Shown: positions 25,788 through 35,794 of the stretch, one piece after another | Layout: each line of letters opens with the position of its first letter | Numbering within the stretch: position 1 is the first letter of the stretch | DNA from: Selenomonas sp. GACV-9 | Lineage (GTDB): Bacteria; Bacillota; Negativicutes; Selenomonadales; Selenomonadaceae | NCBI GenBank assembly: GCA_900116485.1 | Contig: FPAX01000016.1 | Span: 1-49,069 of the forward strand | Length of the DNA stretch: 49,069 bases | Direction: 5' to 3' | Made by a program: the position numbers and the translations under genes | Notes under the pieces: generated by a model | Databases searched by the model: none | Seen by the model: only the letters and a program-made list of their open reading frames with translations | Told to the model about the DNA's origin: nothing

Positions 25788-26789
25788 TTATTTTACTGGT
25801 GCTATAGGCGCCTGATTCTTCTCCTGCCCGCCAGCATTGCTTATGGCATTGCGCATATCGGTATCCGCCTGGACATTATTGAGGTTGTAATAATCCATGA
25901 CACCGAGCTTGCCATCGCGCAATGCCTGAGCCATCGCATGCGGAACTTCGGCCTGAGCCTCGACGACCTTGGCTTCCATTTCCTGGGTGTAAGCCTTCAT
26001 CTCCTGCTCCTTGGCTACAGCCATTGCCCGGCGCTCCTCAGCCTTAGCCTGCGCGATGCGCTTGTCGGCCTCAGCCTGATCCGTCTGCAGCTCAGCACCG
26101 ATATTGCGGCCCACATCGACATCGGCAATATCGATGGACAGGATCTCAAATGCCGTACCGGCATCGAGCCCCTTGCCCAGGACTGTCTTCGAGATATCAT
26201 CAGGGTTGGCCAGCACATCATTGTGGCTATCAGAGGAGCCGACAGTCGTGACAATGCCCTCGCCAACACGTGCGATGATGGTCGGCTCACCAGCACCACC
26301 GACGAGGCGGTCGATGTTGGCACGCACCGTGACACGTGCTTTGATCTTGAGCTCGATACCATTCTTGGCCACCGCCGAAACCACCGGCGTCTCGATGACC
26401 TTCGGGTTGACGCTCATCTGCACAGCCTCCAGCACATCACGACCGGCCAGATCGATAGCTGCCGAACGCTCAAACGGCAGAGGGATCTGGGCCCGATGCG
26501 CAGCGATAAGGGCATCCACGACCTTATCGACATTACCACCAGCCAGATAATGTGCCTCCAGCTGATTGACAACCACATCAAGACCTGCCTTGTTCGCCTT
26601 GATCAGCGGCAGGATGATCTTTGCCGGCGGCACGCGACGCATGCGCATGCCGACCAGCGTGATGATACCTACGCGCACATCAGCAGCCAGCGCCGAAATC
26701 CAGAGCCCCAGCGGCACAAAGTGCAGGAAAATCATCACAAAAGCAATCAATAATACCAAAAAGAATCCAGAACCAATTAATCCAGCCAT
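25788..26789 (-). CDS. floA: Flotillin-like protein FloA
   Basis: A 333-residue protein of the FloA/YqfA (UPF0365) family. It has an N-terminal membrane hairpin, an SPFH-like region ([34 protein letters not shown], about 165-200) and a C-terminal Ala/Glu-rich coiled coil that drives oligomerisation. FloA forms membrane microdomains that organise signalling and secretion proteins. It follows the NfeD gene by 30 bp, the usual nfeD-floA pairing. Length matches B. subtilis FloA (~331). Confidence 0.95.
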   Translation of the reverse strand: MAGLIGSGFFLVLLIAFVMIFLHFVPLGLWISALAADVRVGIITLVGMRMRRVPPAKIILPLIKANKAGLDVVVNQLEAHYLAGGNVDKVVDALIAAHRAQIPLPFERSAAIDLAGRDVLEAVQMSVNPKVIETPVVSAVAKNGIELKIKARVTVRANIDRLVGGAGEPTIIARVGEGIVTTVGSSDSHNDVLANPDDISKTVLGKGLDAGTAFEILSIDIADVDVGRNIGAELQTDQAEADKRIAQAKAEERRAMAVAKEQEMKAYTQEMEAKVVEAQAEVPHAMAQALRDGKLGVMDYYNLNNVQADTDMRNAISNAGGQEKNQAPIAPVK

Positions 26790-26819
26790 ATAAACCTCCT
26801 ACAAAAATGAACAACGGGC

Positions 26820-27449
26820 TTAAACCTTGCGCACAACCACCCGGCTGCCCTCAACAGCAACAACGCGGACAGCAGTGCCCTTTGCGACGAACACGCCCTC
26901 AGATACCACATCGACCGGCACGCCGTCAATGAGCGCCGAGCCCGCCGGACGCAGCTCACTGAGCACCTCCCCGGTCTTGCCCAACAGGTTGTCCTTGGGC
27001 GTCGAGCTCACATAGCCGCGATTCGCCCGGGACTGATCCTTGAGCACCACATGCGACCAGAGCCGGCTCGATGGCAGCCGCTTCACGATAAGGGCAAAGA
27101 GCACGATAGCAGCTGTGAATGCGATCAGCATGGCATACAGCGCATTGATGTCACCCCCCAGTGCCAGAACGACACTGTAAAGCATTGCCGCCACGCCCAC
27201 ACCGGCCAGCAAGCCGACTGTCGGCATAAGCATCTCCACGATGATACAGAGAATGCCTGCAAGGAAAATGGCAATCTGATAAAGATTCACGAGCCCTTTG
27301 ACGTACTGACTGCCCCAGAATACGCCAGCAGCAACCAAGCCCAGCAGGATGCCGGCCCCCATCCCGCCGGTCTTTATTTCCACGAAGACCGCCAGGAACA
27401 TGATGGCCAGCAGCAAGACCTGCAGCACTGGAATACTCACGAAATCCAT
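26820..27449 (-). CDS. NfeD-family membrane protein (short form)
   Basis: A 209-residue protein with five or so membrane helices and a C-terminal soluble OB-fold domain (about 150-209, LLGKTGEVLSELRPAGSALIDGVPVDVVSEGVFVAKGTAVRVVAVEG). It lacks the N-terminal ClpP-type serine protease domain of long NfeD proteins. Short NfeD proteins act with flotillins, consistent with floA immediately downstream. Confidence 0.9.
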   Translation of the reverse strand: MDFVSIPVLQVLLLAIMFLAVFVEIKTGGMGAGILLGLVAAGVFWGSQYVKGLVNLYQIAIFLAGILCIIVEMLMPTVGLLAGVGVAAMLYSVVLALGGDINALYAMLIAFTAAIVLFALIVKRLPSSRLWSHVVLKDQSRANRGYVSSTPKDNLLGKTGEVLSELRPAGSALIDGVPVDVVSEGVFVAKGTAVRVVAVEGSRVVVRKV

Positions 27450-27521
27450 GATCTATCACCTCCATCTTTGATTATATTCGCCAATCATTAGAAATTACCT
27501 TCCTTCATAGGCTATGGCCGC

Positions 27522-27556
27522 AAAAAAGCCTCTCCCATCCAAAGACGGGAGAGGCT
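27522..27556 (-). terminator. Terminator of yqeY
   Basis: A 9 bp GC-rich stem (GCCTCTCCC and complement) followed by six T on the minus strand, 14 bp after the yqeY stop. Confidence 0.92.
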
Positions 27557-27569
27557 CCTCCAAACCATA

Positions 27570-28016
27570 TCAGCCCTGCAGCATGCTGCGGACAATCGTG
27601 TTGACCATTTTGCCATCGGCACGGCCTTTGACCTTCGGCATCAATACGCCCATGACTTTGCCCATATCTTTTGGCGTCGTTGCCCCCGTCTCAGCCACAG
27701 CGGCCTTGACGAGCTCACGTACCTTATCCTCCGAGAGCTGTGCCGGCATATACGGCATCAGCACGTCGATCTCAGCCTGGGTCTTAGCGATGAGATCCTC
27801 ACGGCCGCCCTTCTTGAACTCTTCGATGGAGTCCTTGCGCATCTTGATTTCCTTGCTCATGACGGCAATGACATCCTCGTCGCCCAGTTCCTTCTGGCCA
27901 TCGATTTCCTGCTGGCGGATAGCGCCGCGAACCATGCGGATAACAGCCAGGCGGTCTTTATCATGAGACTTCATGGCCTCTTTCATATCATTAGTCAACT
28001 GTTCTTTCAGCGACAT
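27570..28016 (-). CDS. yqeY: GatB/YqeY domain protein
   Basis: A 148-residue, all-helical protein consisting of the YqeY domain alone (MSLKEQLTNDMKEAMKSHDKDRLAVIRMVR...). The same fold forms the tRNA-binding tail of GatB and occurs attached to some GlnRS proteins. It lies after rpsU, the usual Firmicute order. Because this genome has GlnRS, a tRNA-Gln-related role is conceivable, but the free protein has no settled function. Confidence 0.93.
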   Translation of the reverse strand: MSLKEQLTNDMKEAMKSHDKDRLAVIRMVRGAIRQQEIDGQKELGDEDVIAVMSKEIKMRKDSIEEFKKGGREDLIAKTQAEIDVLMPYMPAQLSEDKVRELVKAAVAETGATTPKDMGKVMGVLMPKVKGRADGKMVNTIVRSMLQG

Positions 28017-28043
28017 AGCAATTCCTTCTTTCTATAAGTAAAT

Positions 28044-28073
28044 GAGGCGCCTGCCACGACGGGCAGGCGCCTC
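28044..28073 (-). terminator. Hairpin between rpsU and yqeY (attenuator-like)
   Basis: A 12 bp GC-rich stem (GAGGCGCCTGCC and complement) with a 5 nt loop. The tail ATTTACTT is T-poor, so partial read-through from rpsU into yqeY is likely. Confidence 0.65.
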
Positions 28074-28091
28074 ACGCAAATCATCCAAGGA

Positions 28092-28274
28092 TTAACCGCG
28101 GAACTTGCGTTTACGAGCTGCCTCAGATTTCTTCTTGCGGCGAACGCTCGGTTTCTCGTAATGTTCACGTTTTCTCACTTCAGCCAGCGTGCCAGCTTTC
28201 TGGGACATACGCTTGAAGCGGCGGAGAGCACTATCGATCGATTCGTTTTTACCAACTTTGATTTCGTTTGCCAT
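28092..28274 (-). CDS. rpsU: Small ribosomal subunit protein bS21
   Basis: A 60-residue basic protein with the S21 pattern ([46 protein letters not shown]). S21 binds the 30S platform near the anti-SD region and aids initiation. It has a strong SD, its own strong promoter, and yqeY downstream behind a leaky hairpin. Confidence 0.97.
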   Translation of the reverse strand: MANEIKVGKNESIDSALRRFKRMSQKAGTLAEVRKREHYEKPSVRRKKKSEAARKRKFRG

Positions 28275-28335
28275 CTATTATTTCCCCCCCTCCACTTAAC
28301 TTGGGAGTTTTGTGTTTTCATAACTACACCACACA

Positions 28336-28365
28336 ATTATACATCAGCGGAGCAAGTCATGTCAA
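28336..28365 (-). promoter_or_regulatory. Promoter of rpsU
   Basis: Minus-strand consensus TTGACA (28360-28365), 18 bp spacer, TATAAT (28336-28341). Confidence 0.85.
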
Positions 28366-28384
28366 CACATAATCGCAAGACTTA

Positions 28385-28732
28385 TCAGCCCGGCGGCCAC
28401 TGCATGGAACGACCGCCCAAGAGGTGGAAATGCAGATGCTTGACGCTCTGGCCACCTTCAGCTCCCGTATTCGTGACGACACGGAAACCTTTCTCGTCTA
28501 CACCGAGCTCACGGGCCAGCTGCGGCACCACATCGGCCAGGATATGCGAAACCATCTCTTTATCCTCAGCTGTAAGGGCCAGAACACTTTCCACGTGCTT
28601 CTTCGGAATGACCAGCACATGAACCGGAGCCTGCGGCTCAAGGTCCTTGAATGCTACCACCTGCTCATCCTCGTAAACAAGACTCGAAGGGATTTCCTTC
28701 TGAGCAATCTTGCAAAAAATACAATCTGCCAT
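28385..28732 (-). CDS. hinT: HIT-family nucleotide hydrolase (HinT)
   Basis: A 115-residue histidine-triad protein. CIFC near the N-terminus and the active-site HLHFHLLGGRSMQWPPG (H-x-H-x-H) near the C-terminus are those of HinT, which hydrolyses AMP-lysine and other nucleoside phosphoramidates. ATG 28732 follows AGGAGGTG by 6 nt and is preferred over the upstream in-frame ATG. It is the last gene of the heat-shock/ribosome-modification run, separated from mtaB by 119 bp that contain a 7 bp hairpin (arms AATTCGC and GCGAATT) but no clear terminator. Confidence 0.95.
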   Translation of the reverse strand: MADCIFCKIAQKEIPSSLVYEDEQVVAFKDLEPQAPVHVLVIPKKHVESVLALTAEDKEMVSHILADVVPQLARELGVDEKGFRVVTNTGAEGGQSVKHLHFHLLGGRSMQWPPG

Positions 28733-28851
28733 CTTTAACACCTCCTTTGCTGTATTTGCTCTATGCGTGAGGGATTGTCAAAAACAACCACAAACACGAT
28801 ACTTTTATAGTAATTCGCTAACAATCGCGAATTCCCTGCTAAGAAATAAAA

Positions 28852-30156
28852 TTATTTTACCGGTGCCACAACTTTGCCCCAAACACCATCGCGATAAAGC
28901 CGCTCAAGCTGCACTTCATAGAGTTCACCACAGACGACCTCATCTTCCGTATAGACGCGGATATAGTTATCCGTCAGGCCATCGGTGATGCCATCGGTAT
29001 TCGTCTCAAACAGCACGCGCATCGTCTTGCCGAGGAACATCTCATGGAACATTTCCGTCTTATGGGCTGCCAGTTTCTGCATGCGCTGCGCCCGCTCCTT
29101 CTTGACCGGCTCCGGAATCTGATCCTTGCGTTCGGCCGCTGGCGTACCGCTGCGGCGCGAATACGGGAATACATGCATGCGGGAGAAGTTCATCTTGTCG
29201 ACAAACGCCAGCCCCTGCTGGAACTGCTCCTCCGTCTCGCCAGGGAAACCGACGATGATATCCGTGGACACAGCTACGCCTGGCACTTCACGTTCCACGT
29301 GCTCGATAAGGCGGGCAAATTCCGCCGTATCATAATGGCGGTTCATGTCCTTGAGCACGGAGTCTGAACCAGCCTGCAACGGCAGATGCAGATGCGCACA
29401 GAAACGCTCATCACTGCGGATCAGCTCAAAGAGATCCGGCGAGAGCTCGATCGATTCGAGAGAACCAAGGCGCAAGCGCTTGAGCCCCTCGACTTTGAGC
29501 ACCTCTCGGCAGGCATCGGCAAGGGTGACCTCCTCCGTAAGGTCACGGCCATAAGCCCCCAGATGGATGCCCGTCAGCACGATTTCCTTGAATCCTGCTG
29601 CAACAAGCTTCTTCGCCTCCGCATGGATCTTATCGAGATGACGCGACTTGACTGGCCCGCGTGCATAGGGAATGATGCAGTACGAGCAGAAATTCTGGCA
29701 GCCATCCTCAATCTTGAGGAATGCCCGCGTCCGCTGCGGCATATCATAGAGCGGGATATCTTCAAAATCGCGTGCCTCCATGATGTTGCCGACTTCATCG
29801 ATGATGCCGTCTTCACGAGCTGCCTGCTCGACAAGCTCGACAATCTGTGCGCGCTCCTTCGTGCCCAGCACGACCCGCACGCCCTCGATTGCCTTGATTT
29901 CCTCCGGATGCACCTGCGAATAGCAGCCGCAAACCGCGATAATTGCCTGCTCGTTCTGGCGCTGCGCCCGGCGGATGATCTGCCGCGACTTGCGGTCGCC
30001 AAGGCTCGTGACCGAGCAGGTATTTATGACATAGAAGTCTGCTTTTTCCTCGAAGGGCACGATTTCATAGCCCTTCTGCTTGAACAGGCCTTCCATTGTT
30101 TCCGTTTCAAACTGGTTGACCTTACAGCCCAGTGTTGTTAATGCCACCTTTGGCAA
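28852..30156 (-). CDS. mtaB: tRNA t6A37 methylthiotransferase MtaB
   Basis: A 434-residue radical-SAM enzyme with an N-terminal methylthiotransferase domain (C11, C47 and CGCYSQ), a radical-SAM site C-x3-C-x2-C (CQNFCSYCIIPYARG, about 149) and a C-terminal TRAM domain. It converts t6A37 to ms2t6A37 in tRNAs reading ANN codons. The start is TTG (30154-30156) after AGGAAGGA. It follows rsmE by 21 bp, as in many Firmicutes. Confidence 0.95.
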   Translation of the reverse strand: MPKVALTTLGCKVNQFETETMEGLFKQKGYEIVPFEEKADFYVINTCSVTSLGDRKSRQIIRRAQRQNEQAIIAVCGCYSQVHPEEIKAIEGVRVVLGTKERAQIVELVEQAAREDGIIDEVGNIMEARDFEDIPLYDMPQRTRAFLKIEDGCQNFCSYCIIPYARGPVKSRHLDKIHAEAKKLVAAGFKEIVLTGIHLGAYGRDLTEEVTLADACREVLKVEGLKRLRLGSLESIELSPDLFELIRSDERFCAHLHLPLQAGSDSVLKDMNRHYDTAEFARLIEHVEREVPGVAVSTDIIVGFPGETEEQFQQGLAFVDKMNFSRMHVFPYSRRSGTPAAERKDQIPEPVKKERAQRMQKLAAHKTEMFHEMFLGKTMRVLFETNTDGITDGLTDNYIRVYTEDEVVCGELYEVQLERLYRDGVWGKVVAPVK

Positions 30157-30177
30157 TGTATTCCTTCCTCTCCTCGT

Positions 30178-30918
30178 TCAGCTTCCTAAATCGCCATTTT
30201 CATACTGTACGACTGCAAGTGCCGCCAGCGCTGCCGTCTCAGCGCGCAGGATGCGAGGCCCCAATGTCACGCTGCGGCCGCCTGCTGCCGCAACAGCCTC
30301 TGCCTCGGCAAGGGAAAATCCTCCCTCAGGCCCCACCAGCAGCACGATGCGCTTGGCTTTCACCTCACGCAGGTATTCCTTGACAGTCTGCTCGCTCTCG
30401 TTCTCATAGAAGAATACCAGTGCACTGTCCTCTTCCTCTTTTTCTGCCAGCAGCATAGCCTTGATATCCGTCACGGGCGCAACACTAAGCAGCGCTGTAC
30501 GGCCGCACTGCTTGGCAGCCTCGTCGGCAATCTTCTGCCAGCGCTGCTGCCTGGCCGCAGCCTTTTTGTCATCATAGCGCACGACGCAATTCTGGCTGCG
30601 CACGGGAATCACCCCGACAGCCCCGAGCTCTACCGCCTTCTGCACGACCATATCCATCTTGTCGGCCTTCAGCAGGCACTGGGCAAGTACGAGCTCGATG
30701 GGCGACTCGGTATCGGCTTCCAGCCGCTCCTTGAGTACCAGCGTCACCGCATCTTCGCGAAAAGCCGTCATTTCCATGCGAGCAACCTGGTTCTCATCAT
30801 CGACGATGAGAATCTCCTGCCCAGCTTTCGCGCGCATCACATGCATGAGGTGATGCGCATCACTTCCCGTGATCTCAATGGTATCGGCCAGCAGCCCCTT
30901 GTAGAAAAGCCGTCTCAT
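30178..30918 (-). CDS. rsmE: 16S rRNA m3U1498 methyltransferase RsmE
   Basis: A 246-residue SPOUT methyltransferase with an N-terminal PUA-like RNA-binding part (MRRLFYKG...DAHHLMHVMRAKAGQEI) and a C-terminal knot containing LLVGPEGGFSLAEAE and TLGPRILRAETAAL, which bind S-adenosylmethionine. It methylates U1498 of 16S rRNA. Its ATG overlaps the prmA stop as TAATG, so the two are coupled. Confidence 0.95.
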   Translation of the reverse strand: MRRLFYKGLLADTIEITGSDAHHLMHVMRAKAGQEILIVDDENQVARMEMTAFREDAVTLVLKERLEADTESPIELVLAQCLLKADKMDMVVQKAVELGAVGVIPVRSQNCVVRYDDKKAAARQQRWQKIADEAAKQCGRTALLSVAPVTDIKAMLLAEKEEEDSALVFFYENESEQTVKEYLREVKAKRIVLLVGPEGGFSLAEAEAVAAAGGRSVTLGPRILRAETAALAALAVVQYENGDLGS

Positions 30919-31865
30919 TACGCATCACCACGGCTGATGACCATAGCAGCCCATCCCTTTTCCTCGATGACCTTGTCAACCACGAATCCATGCGCCAGGC
31001 AGGCCTCAGTCACATCGGCCACACGCTCGGTGATGATGCCCGAAGCCAGCAGCTTGCCACCCTCAGCCAGATGCTCGTCCAGCTCTTCAAACAGCCGGAT
31101 GATGATGTCGGCAATGATATTGGCAACGATGAGATCTGCCTTGCCTTCAAAGGACTTCAGGATATCGCTGATGCCCGTCTTGACGACGTCTTCGACATGG
31201 TTTTCCCGGATATTCTCAGCCGCCACATTGACTGCCGTGCGGTCATAATCCATAGCCGTGACGTCAGCCGCACCAAGTTTGGCCGCTGCGATCGACAGCA
31301 CGCCTGAGCCCGTGCCGACATCGAATACCCGCATGCCGCCGCGCACGAGTTTCTCGAGCTCGCGGATGCACATGGCCGTCGTCGGATGCGTACCAGTACC
31401 GAAAGCCGCACCTGGATCAAGCTCAATGACGATATCGTCAGGACTTGCCGTATAATCCTCCCAGGTCGGCTTGATGACGATCATGCCGCCAACCTTTTCG
31501 GGATGGAAATACTTCTTCCAGTTATCCGACCAATCCTCATCCTGTACCGATTTCCAGGATATCGCGCATGATCCTTTGCTCATGCCATCGCCTTCCACTT
31601 CGCGGAATGCCTTGATACGCTGCTCAAAATCACGCAGCCTGCTATCAAGATCTTCATCCATGGGCAGATAAGCCTTGACCGTAACGATTTCCGTCTGTTC
31701 GGCACGCTTGATCTCGCTGAAATCCCACATGCCCGAATCGATGTAATTGTTGAGAAGTTCGGGATCTTCGATGACAACGCCCTGTGCCCCGATGTCGTGA
31801 TAGATCTCTGCCACCACATCCGTCGCTTCATGGGTCGTCTGGATACTGACCTCTGCCCATTTCAA
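30918..31865 (-). CDS. prmA: Ribosomal protein L11 methyltransferase
   Basis: A 315-residue SAM-dependent methyltransferase. The SAM motif FDVGTGSGVLSIAAAKLGA (about 176-194) and the NPPW-like region replaced by IVANIIADII (about 240) are typical of PrmA, which trimethylates L11. It starts at TTG (31863-31865) after AAAGGAGCG. It has its own promoter behind the dnaJ terminator and is coupled to rsmE. Confidence 0.95.
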   Translation of the reverse strand: MKWAEVSIQTTHEATDVVAEIYHDIGAQGVVIEDPELLNNYIDSGMWDFSEIKRAEQTEIVTVKAYLPMDEDLDSRLRDFEQRIKAFREVEGDGMSKGSCAISWKSVQDEDWSDNWKKYFHPEKVGGMIVIKPTWEDYTASPDDIVIELDPGAAFGTGTHPTTAMCIRELEKLVRGGMRVFDVGTGSGVLSIAAAKLGAADVTAMDYDRTAVNVAAENIRENHVEDVVKTGISDILKSFEGKADLIVANIIADIIIRLFEELDEHLAEGGKLLASGIITERVADVTEACLAHGFVVDKVIEEKGWAAMVISRGDA

Positions 31866-31907
31866 AACGCATCGCTCCTTTACCGTACATTAATACATAA
31901 TGTGTCT

Positions 31908-31936
31908 ATTATACGGTCTACTACTGAAAAATACAA
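31908..31936 (-). promoter_or_regulatory. Promoter of prmA-rsmE-mtaB
   Basis: Minus-strand TTGTAT (31931-31936), 17 bp spacer, TATAAT (31908-31913). It allows expression independent of the CIRCE-controlled genes. Confidence 0.7.
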
Positions 31937-31951
31937 GGGAAAAGCTCACAG

Positions 31952-31976
31952 AAAAAGCCTTCCTGGAAGGAAGGCT
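31952..31976 (-). terminator. Terminator of the heat-shock operon after dnaJ
   Basis: An 8 bp stem (AGCCTTCC and complement) with a short loop and five T on the minus strand, 5 bp after the dnaJ stop. Confidence 0.85.
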
Positions 31977-31981
31977 CTATC

Positions 31982-33136
31982 TTACTTGAACAGATTCTTA
32001 AGGTTGTCCAGGAAGCTCTTCTGCTCCGGATTGACCTTGTCGCCGCTGATCTCGCCGAACTCCTTGAGGAGCTCTTTCTGGCGCTGGTTGAGGTTCTGCG
32101 GCGTCAGCACCTTGATGACGACATGCTCGTCGCCACGGCCCGTGCCGCGCAGATGCGGGATGCCCTTCTCACGCAGGCGCAGGATCTTGCCCGACTGCGT
32201 GCCGGCCGGCACCTTGACCTCGACGGTGCCATCGATAGTCGGCACCTGGATCTTGTCGCCAAGGGCTGCCTGCACAAACGATACCGGCACCTCGACAATG
32301 ACATCGTTGCCCTGACGTTGGAAGATCTTATGCGGCTTGATGAATACATAGACATAAAGATCGCCCTTGCCGCCACCGAGCGTACCAGCCTCGCCGCCGC
32401 CGCGCACGCGCACGCGCTGACCGTTGTCGATTCCCTTCGGGATGCTGACTTCAATCTTGCTCGTCACCTTCTTGCGGCCTGTGCCATGACATTCACTGCA
32501 AGGATTCTTGACGATCTTGCCCGTGCCGTGGCAGCGTCCGCAGGTCGTCTGGTTGACCATGCGGCCGAACGGCGTATTCTGCACCGTCTGGCGGGTACCC
32601 GTACCACCGCAGTCCGGGCAAGTCTCCGGACTGGTGCCCGGTGCAGCTCCCGTACCATGGCAGGCACTGCATTCATCCGTACGCGGGATATTGAGCTCGA
32701 CCTTCTTGCCGAAGGCCGCTTCCTCAAAGGTAATCTCAAGATCATAGCGCAGGTCGCTGCCGCGCTGTGGCTGCGGGCCGCGCGACTGGCGCCGGCCGCC
32801 ACCGCCGAAGAACATATCGAATATGTCATCCATACCGCCGCCACCGAAGCCGCCAAAGCCACCCTGGCCGAAACCGCCAAAGCCGCCGCCACCGCCCATG
32901 CCGCCTTCAAAGGCAGCATGACCGAACTGGTCGTACTGGGCTTTTTTCTGCGGGTCCTTGAGGACATCGTAGGCCTCGTTGACTTCCTTGAATTTCTCCT
33001 CGGCAGTCTTCGGATCATCGCGGTTGAGGTCCGGATGATATTTGCGGGCCATCTTCTTATAGGCCTTCTTGATCTCCGCTGCCGATGCGCCCTTGTCGAC
33101 GCCCAGCACCTCATAATAATCGCGTTTATCGCTCAC
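31982..33136 (-). CDS. dnaJ: Chaperone DnaJ
   Basis: A 384-residue Hsp40. It has a J domain with HPD (about 33-35), a Gly/Phe-rich linker (about 75-110), four CxxCxGxG zinc repeats (about 145-215) and the C-terminal substrate-binding barrels. It stimulates DnaK ATPase and delivers substrates. GTG start (33136) follows AAGGA by 9 nt. A strong hairpin lies between it and dnaK. Confidence 0.98.
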   Translation of the reverse strand: MSDKRDYYEVLGVDKGASAAEIKKAYKKMARKYHPDLNRDDPKTAEEKFKEVNEAYDVLKDPQKKAQYDQFGHAAFEGGMGGGGGFGGFGQGGFGGFGGGGMDDIFDMFFGGGGRRQSRGPQPQRGSDLRYDLEITFEEAAFGKKVELNIPRTDECSACHGTGAAPGTSPETCPDCGGTGTRQTVQNTPFGRMVNQTTCGRCHGTGKIVKNPCSECHGTGRKKVTSKIEVSIPKGIDNGQRVRVRGGGEAGTLGGGKGDLYVYVFIKPHKIFQRQGNDVIVEVPVSFVQAALGDKIQVPTIDGTVEVKVPAGTQSGKILRLREKGIPHLRGTGRGDEHVVIKVLTPQNLNQRQKELLKEFGEISGDKVNPEQKSFLDNLKNLFK

Positions 33137-33157
33137 GTTGCACCATCCTTAAATATA

Positions 33158-33187
33158 ATTGTTGGGAGCCCGCAGGCTCCCAACAAT
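33158..33187 (-). terminator. Hairpin between dnaK and dnaJ (partial terminator)
   Basis: A perfect 13 bp stem (33158-33170 with 33175-33187) with a 4 nt loop. The tail TATATTTAAGG has few T, so it probably lowers rather than stops transcription into dnaJ, or protects the dnaK mRNA end. Confidence 0.75.
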
Positions 33188-33207
33188 CCATCCATCAAAA
33201 TCGCTGA

Positions 33208-35064
33208 TTATTTCTTATCGTCTTTGACTTCCGTATACTCTGCATCGACTACATCGTCGTCATTCTTGGCATCCTGCTGAGCACCAGCCTGCTGAGCACC
33301 CTCAGCGCCCTGAGCAGCACCGGCAGCCTGAGCCTGCTGATAAGCAGCTGCGCTCATCTCATAGAGTGGCTTCTGAGCCTCTTCCATAGCCTTCTTGATC
33401 GTCTCAGTATCATTGCTCTTCAGAGCCTCTTTTACCTTGTCGACACCTTCCTGAACCTTGGCAACCTGAGCCTTGTCAGCCTTGTCGCCGAGATCCTTGA
33501 TGGTCTTTTCAGCCTGGTAGACGAAGCTGTCAGCCTGGTTCTTGACGTCGATGGCCTCTTTCTGCTTCTTATCCTCAGCTGCATGTGCCTCAGCCTCTTT
33601 GACCATGCGGTCGATATCTTCCTTGGTCATGCCGCCATCAGACTGGATCGTGATCTTCTGCTCTTTGCCCGTGCCGAGATCCTTAGCGGATACATGCACG
33701 ATACCGTTGGCATCGATATCGAAGGAAACCTCGATCTTCGGAACCCCACGCGGAGCTGGCGGGATATCGGAGAGCTCGAAACGGCCCAGCGTCTTGTTGC
33801 CGGCAGCCATCTCACGCTCACCCTGCAGGACATGGATATCAACGGACGGCTGGTTGTCAGCAGCCGTGGAGAATACCTGGCTCTTGTGCGTCGGGATTGT
33901 CGTGTTGCGCTCGATGATCTTCGTGCAGACACCGCCCAGGGTCTCGATACCGAGGGACAGCGGCGTTACATCGAGGAGCAGTACGTCCTTGACCTCGCCG
34001 ACCAGGACACCGCCCTGGATAGCAGCACCGACAGATACGCACTCGTCCGGGTTGACACCCTTCGACGGCTCTTTAGCCAGGAACTTGCGGATAGCTTCCT
34101 GGACAGCCGGAATACGGGAAGAACCACCAACGAGGATGATCTTGTTGATATCGCTGCCGGAAAGGTCAGCATCAGCCATCGCCTTGCGAGTCGGCTCCAT
34201 CGTGCGCTCAACGAGGCTGCTGGTGAGCTCATCGAACTTAGCACGGGACAGCGTGAGGTCGAGATGTTTCGGGCCCGTAGCATCAGCCGTGATGAACGGC
34301 AGGTTGATGTTCGTCTGGGTCATGCTGGAAAGCTCGATCTTAGCTTTCTCAGCTGCTTCTTTGAGGCGCTGAGCTGCCATCTTGTCCTGGGACAGGTCGA
34401 TATTGTTCTCCTTCTTGAACTCCTCAACCATCCAGTCCATGACAGCCTGGTCAAAGTCATCGCCGCCGAGGTGCGTATCACCATTCGTAGCGAGGACCTC
34501 GAACGTGCCGCTCGAGAGCTCGAGAATCGAGACATCGAACGTACCACCGCCAAGGTCGAATACGAGGATCGTCTCATCATCATCTTTATCGAGGCCATAA
34601 GCCAGAGCTGCAGCCGTCGGTTCGTTGATGATACGCAGTACCTCGAGGCCGGCAATCTTACCAGCGTCTTTCGTAGCCTGGCGCTGGCTGTCGTTGAAGT
34701 AAGCCGGAACCGTGATGACAGCCTGGCTGACCGTCTCACCGAGGTATGCCTCCGCATCAGCCTTGAGCTTCTGCAGGACCATAGCCGAGATTTCCTGCGG
34801 CGTATAGCTCTTGTCGTCAACCGTTACCTTGTAGTCGGACTCGCCCATATGGCGTTTGATCGATGCGATCGTGCGATCCGGGTTGGATACAGCCTGGCGT
34901 TTTGCCAGCTGGCCAACAAGACGCTGACCGTCTTTCGTGAAACCGACAACGGACGGGGTGATACGGCTGCCTTCCGGGTTCGTGATGACCGTCGGCTCGC
35001 CGCCTTCCATAACAGATACAACGGAGTTCGTCGTACCTAAGTCAATACCAATAACTTTAGACAT
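33208..35064 (-). CDS. dnaK: Chaperone DnaK (Hsp70)
   Basis: A 618-residue Hsp70. ATPase signatures are [10 protein letters not shown] at the N-terminus, [14 protein letters not shown] (about 170) and [13 protein letters not shown] (about 310). The substrate domain follows, then a lid ending in an Ala/Gly/Gln-rich tail and the acidic [12 protein letters not shown] typical of bacterial DnaK. The shortened ATPase region (no extra loop) is the Gram-positive type. AGGAGG precedes the ATG by 8 nt. Third gene under CIRCE control. Confidence 0.98.
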   Translation of the reverse strand: MSKVIGIDLGTTNSVVSVMEGGEPTVITNPEGSRITPSVVGFTKDGQRLVGQLAKRQAVSNPDRTIASIKRHMGESDYKVTVDDKSYTPQEISAMVLQKLKADAEAYLGETVSQAVITVPAYFNDSQRQATKDAGKIAGLEVLRIINEPTAAALAYGLDKDDDETILVFDLGGGTFDVSILELSSGTFEVLATNGDTHLGGDDFDQAVMDWMVEEFKKENNIDLSQDKMAAQRLKEAAEKAKIELSSMTQTNINLPFITADATGPKHLDLTLSRAKFDELTSSLVERTMEPTRKAMADADLSGSDINKIILVGGSSRIPAVQEAIRKFLAKEPSKGVNPDECVSVGAAIQGGVLVGEVKDVLLLDVTPLSLGIETLGGVCTKIIERNTTIPTHKSQVFSTAADNQPSVDIHVLQGEREMAAGNKTLGRFELSDIPPAPRGVPKIEVSFDIDANGIVHVSAKDLGTGKEQKITIQSDGGMTKEDIDRMVKEAEAHAAEDKKQKEAIDVKNQADSFVYQAEKTIKDLGDKADKAQVAKVQEGVDKVKEALKSNDTETIKKAMEEAQKPLYEMSAAAYQQAQAAGAAQGAEGAQQAGAQQDAKNDDDVVDAEYTEVKDDKK

Positions 35065-35123
35065 CTTGAAATCCTCCTAAAAATCATCTTGCAATCTATG
35101 GGAAATAAAACTTCGTTACCCTT

Positions 35124-35741
35124 TTAGTTGGCTACGACCTGTACCATGCTCGGGCGGATTACCCAGCCCTTGACCATGTAGCCCTTCTGGAGCTCCTGGG
35201 CGATATCATCGTCCTCGAGCTCCTCATTCTGGACACGCATGACGGCCTGATGGAAGTTCGGGTCGAATTTCTGCCCCTCGGTCTCGATCTTCTCAAGCCC
35301 GTTCTTCTTGAGCACTTCACCAAACTGCGTGAAGATCATCTCCACGCCCTTCTGGAACGCCTCGCCGTCTTTGGCCTCAGCAGCCATAGCGCGCTCGAAG
35401 TTATCCAAAAGCGGCAGCATATCCTTGAGGATACCCTGGGTCACCACAGCGGCAAGTTCTTCTTTTTCCTTGCTCGTGCGGCGGCGGAAGTTCTCGAAGT
35501 CTGCCTGCAGGCGCAGCGCGCGGTCCGTCTGCTCTTTGAGCTCAGCCTCCAGCTTCTCTACCTGCTGCTGAGCCTCATCAGCGGACGAAGCCTCTTCGTC
35601 TGCACCGGCATCCTCTGCCTCTTTGGCGTCTTCTGCGTCAGCTTCCTCTTCAGCCATAGCTGCCTGATCGATTTCCTGCTGCATCTCGTCAAGTTTCTGC
35701 TCATCTTTCTTTTTCAATTCATCTTTCATGAATGATGGCAA
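35124..35741 (-). CDS. grpE: Nucleotide exchange factor GrpE
   Basis: A 205-residue protein with an acidic, Ala/Glu-rich N-terminal ~50 residues, a long coiled coil (about 55-110) and the C-terminal beta domain (GVEMIFTQFGEVLKKNGLEKI...FDPNFHQAVMRV...GYMVKGWVIRPSMVQV). It releases ADP from DnaK. A TTG at 35741, 5 nt after GAGGTGA, is the best-placed start; the ATG at 35729 lies 17 nt from that motif. Confidence 0.95.
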   Translation of the reverse strand: MPSFMKDELKKKDEQKLDEMQQEIDQAAMAEEEADAEDAKEAEDAGADEEASSADEAQQQVEKLEAELKEQTDRALRLQADFENFRRRTSKEKEELAAVVTQGILKDMLPLLDNFERAMAAEAKDGEAFQKGVEMIFTQFGEVLKKNGLEKIETEGQKFDPNFHQAVMRVQNEELEDDDIAQELQKGYMVKGWVIRPSMVQVVAN

Positions 35742-35794
35742 TTTCTTCACCTCTTTCAAAGGGGATATATTATCTTGCTAAGCACCAGCAGGTT

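Noticed and set aside
28742..28851. Small RNA gene between mtaB and hinT
   Set aside because: A 7 bp hairpin and a TTGACA are present, but there is no well-spaced -10 and no terminator, so nothing firm can be claimed.
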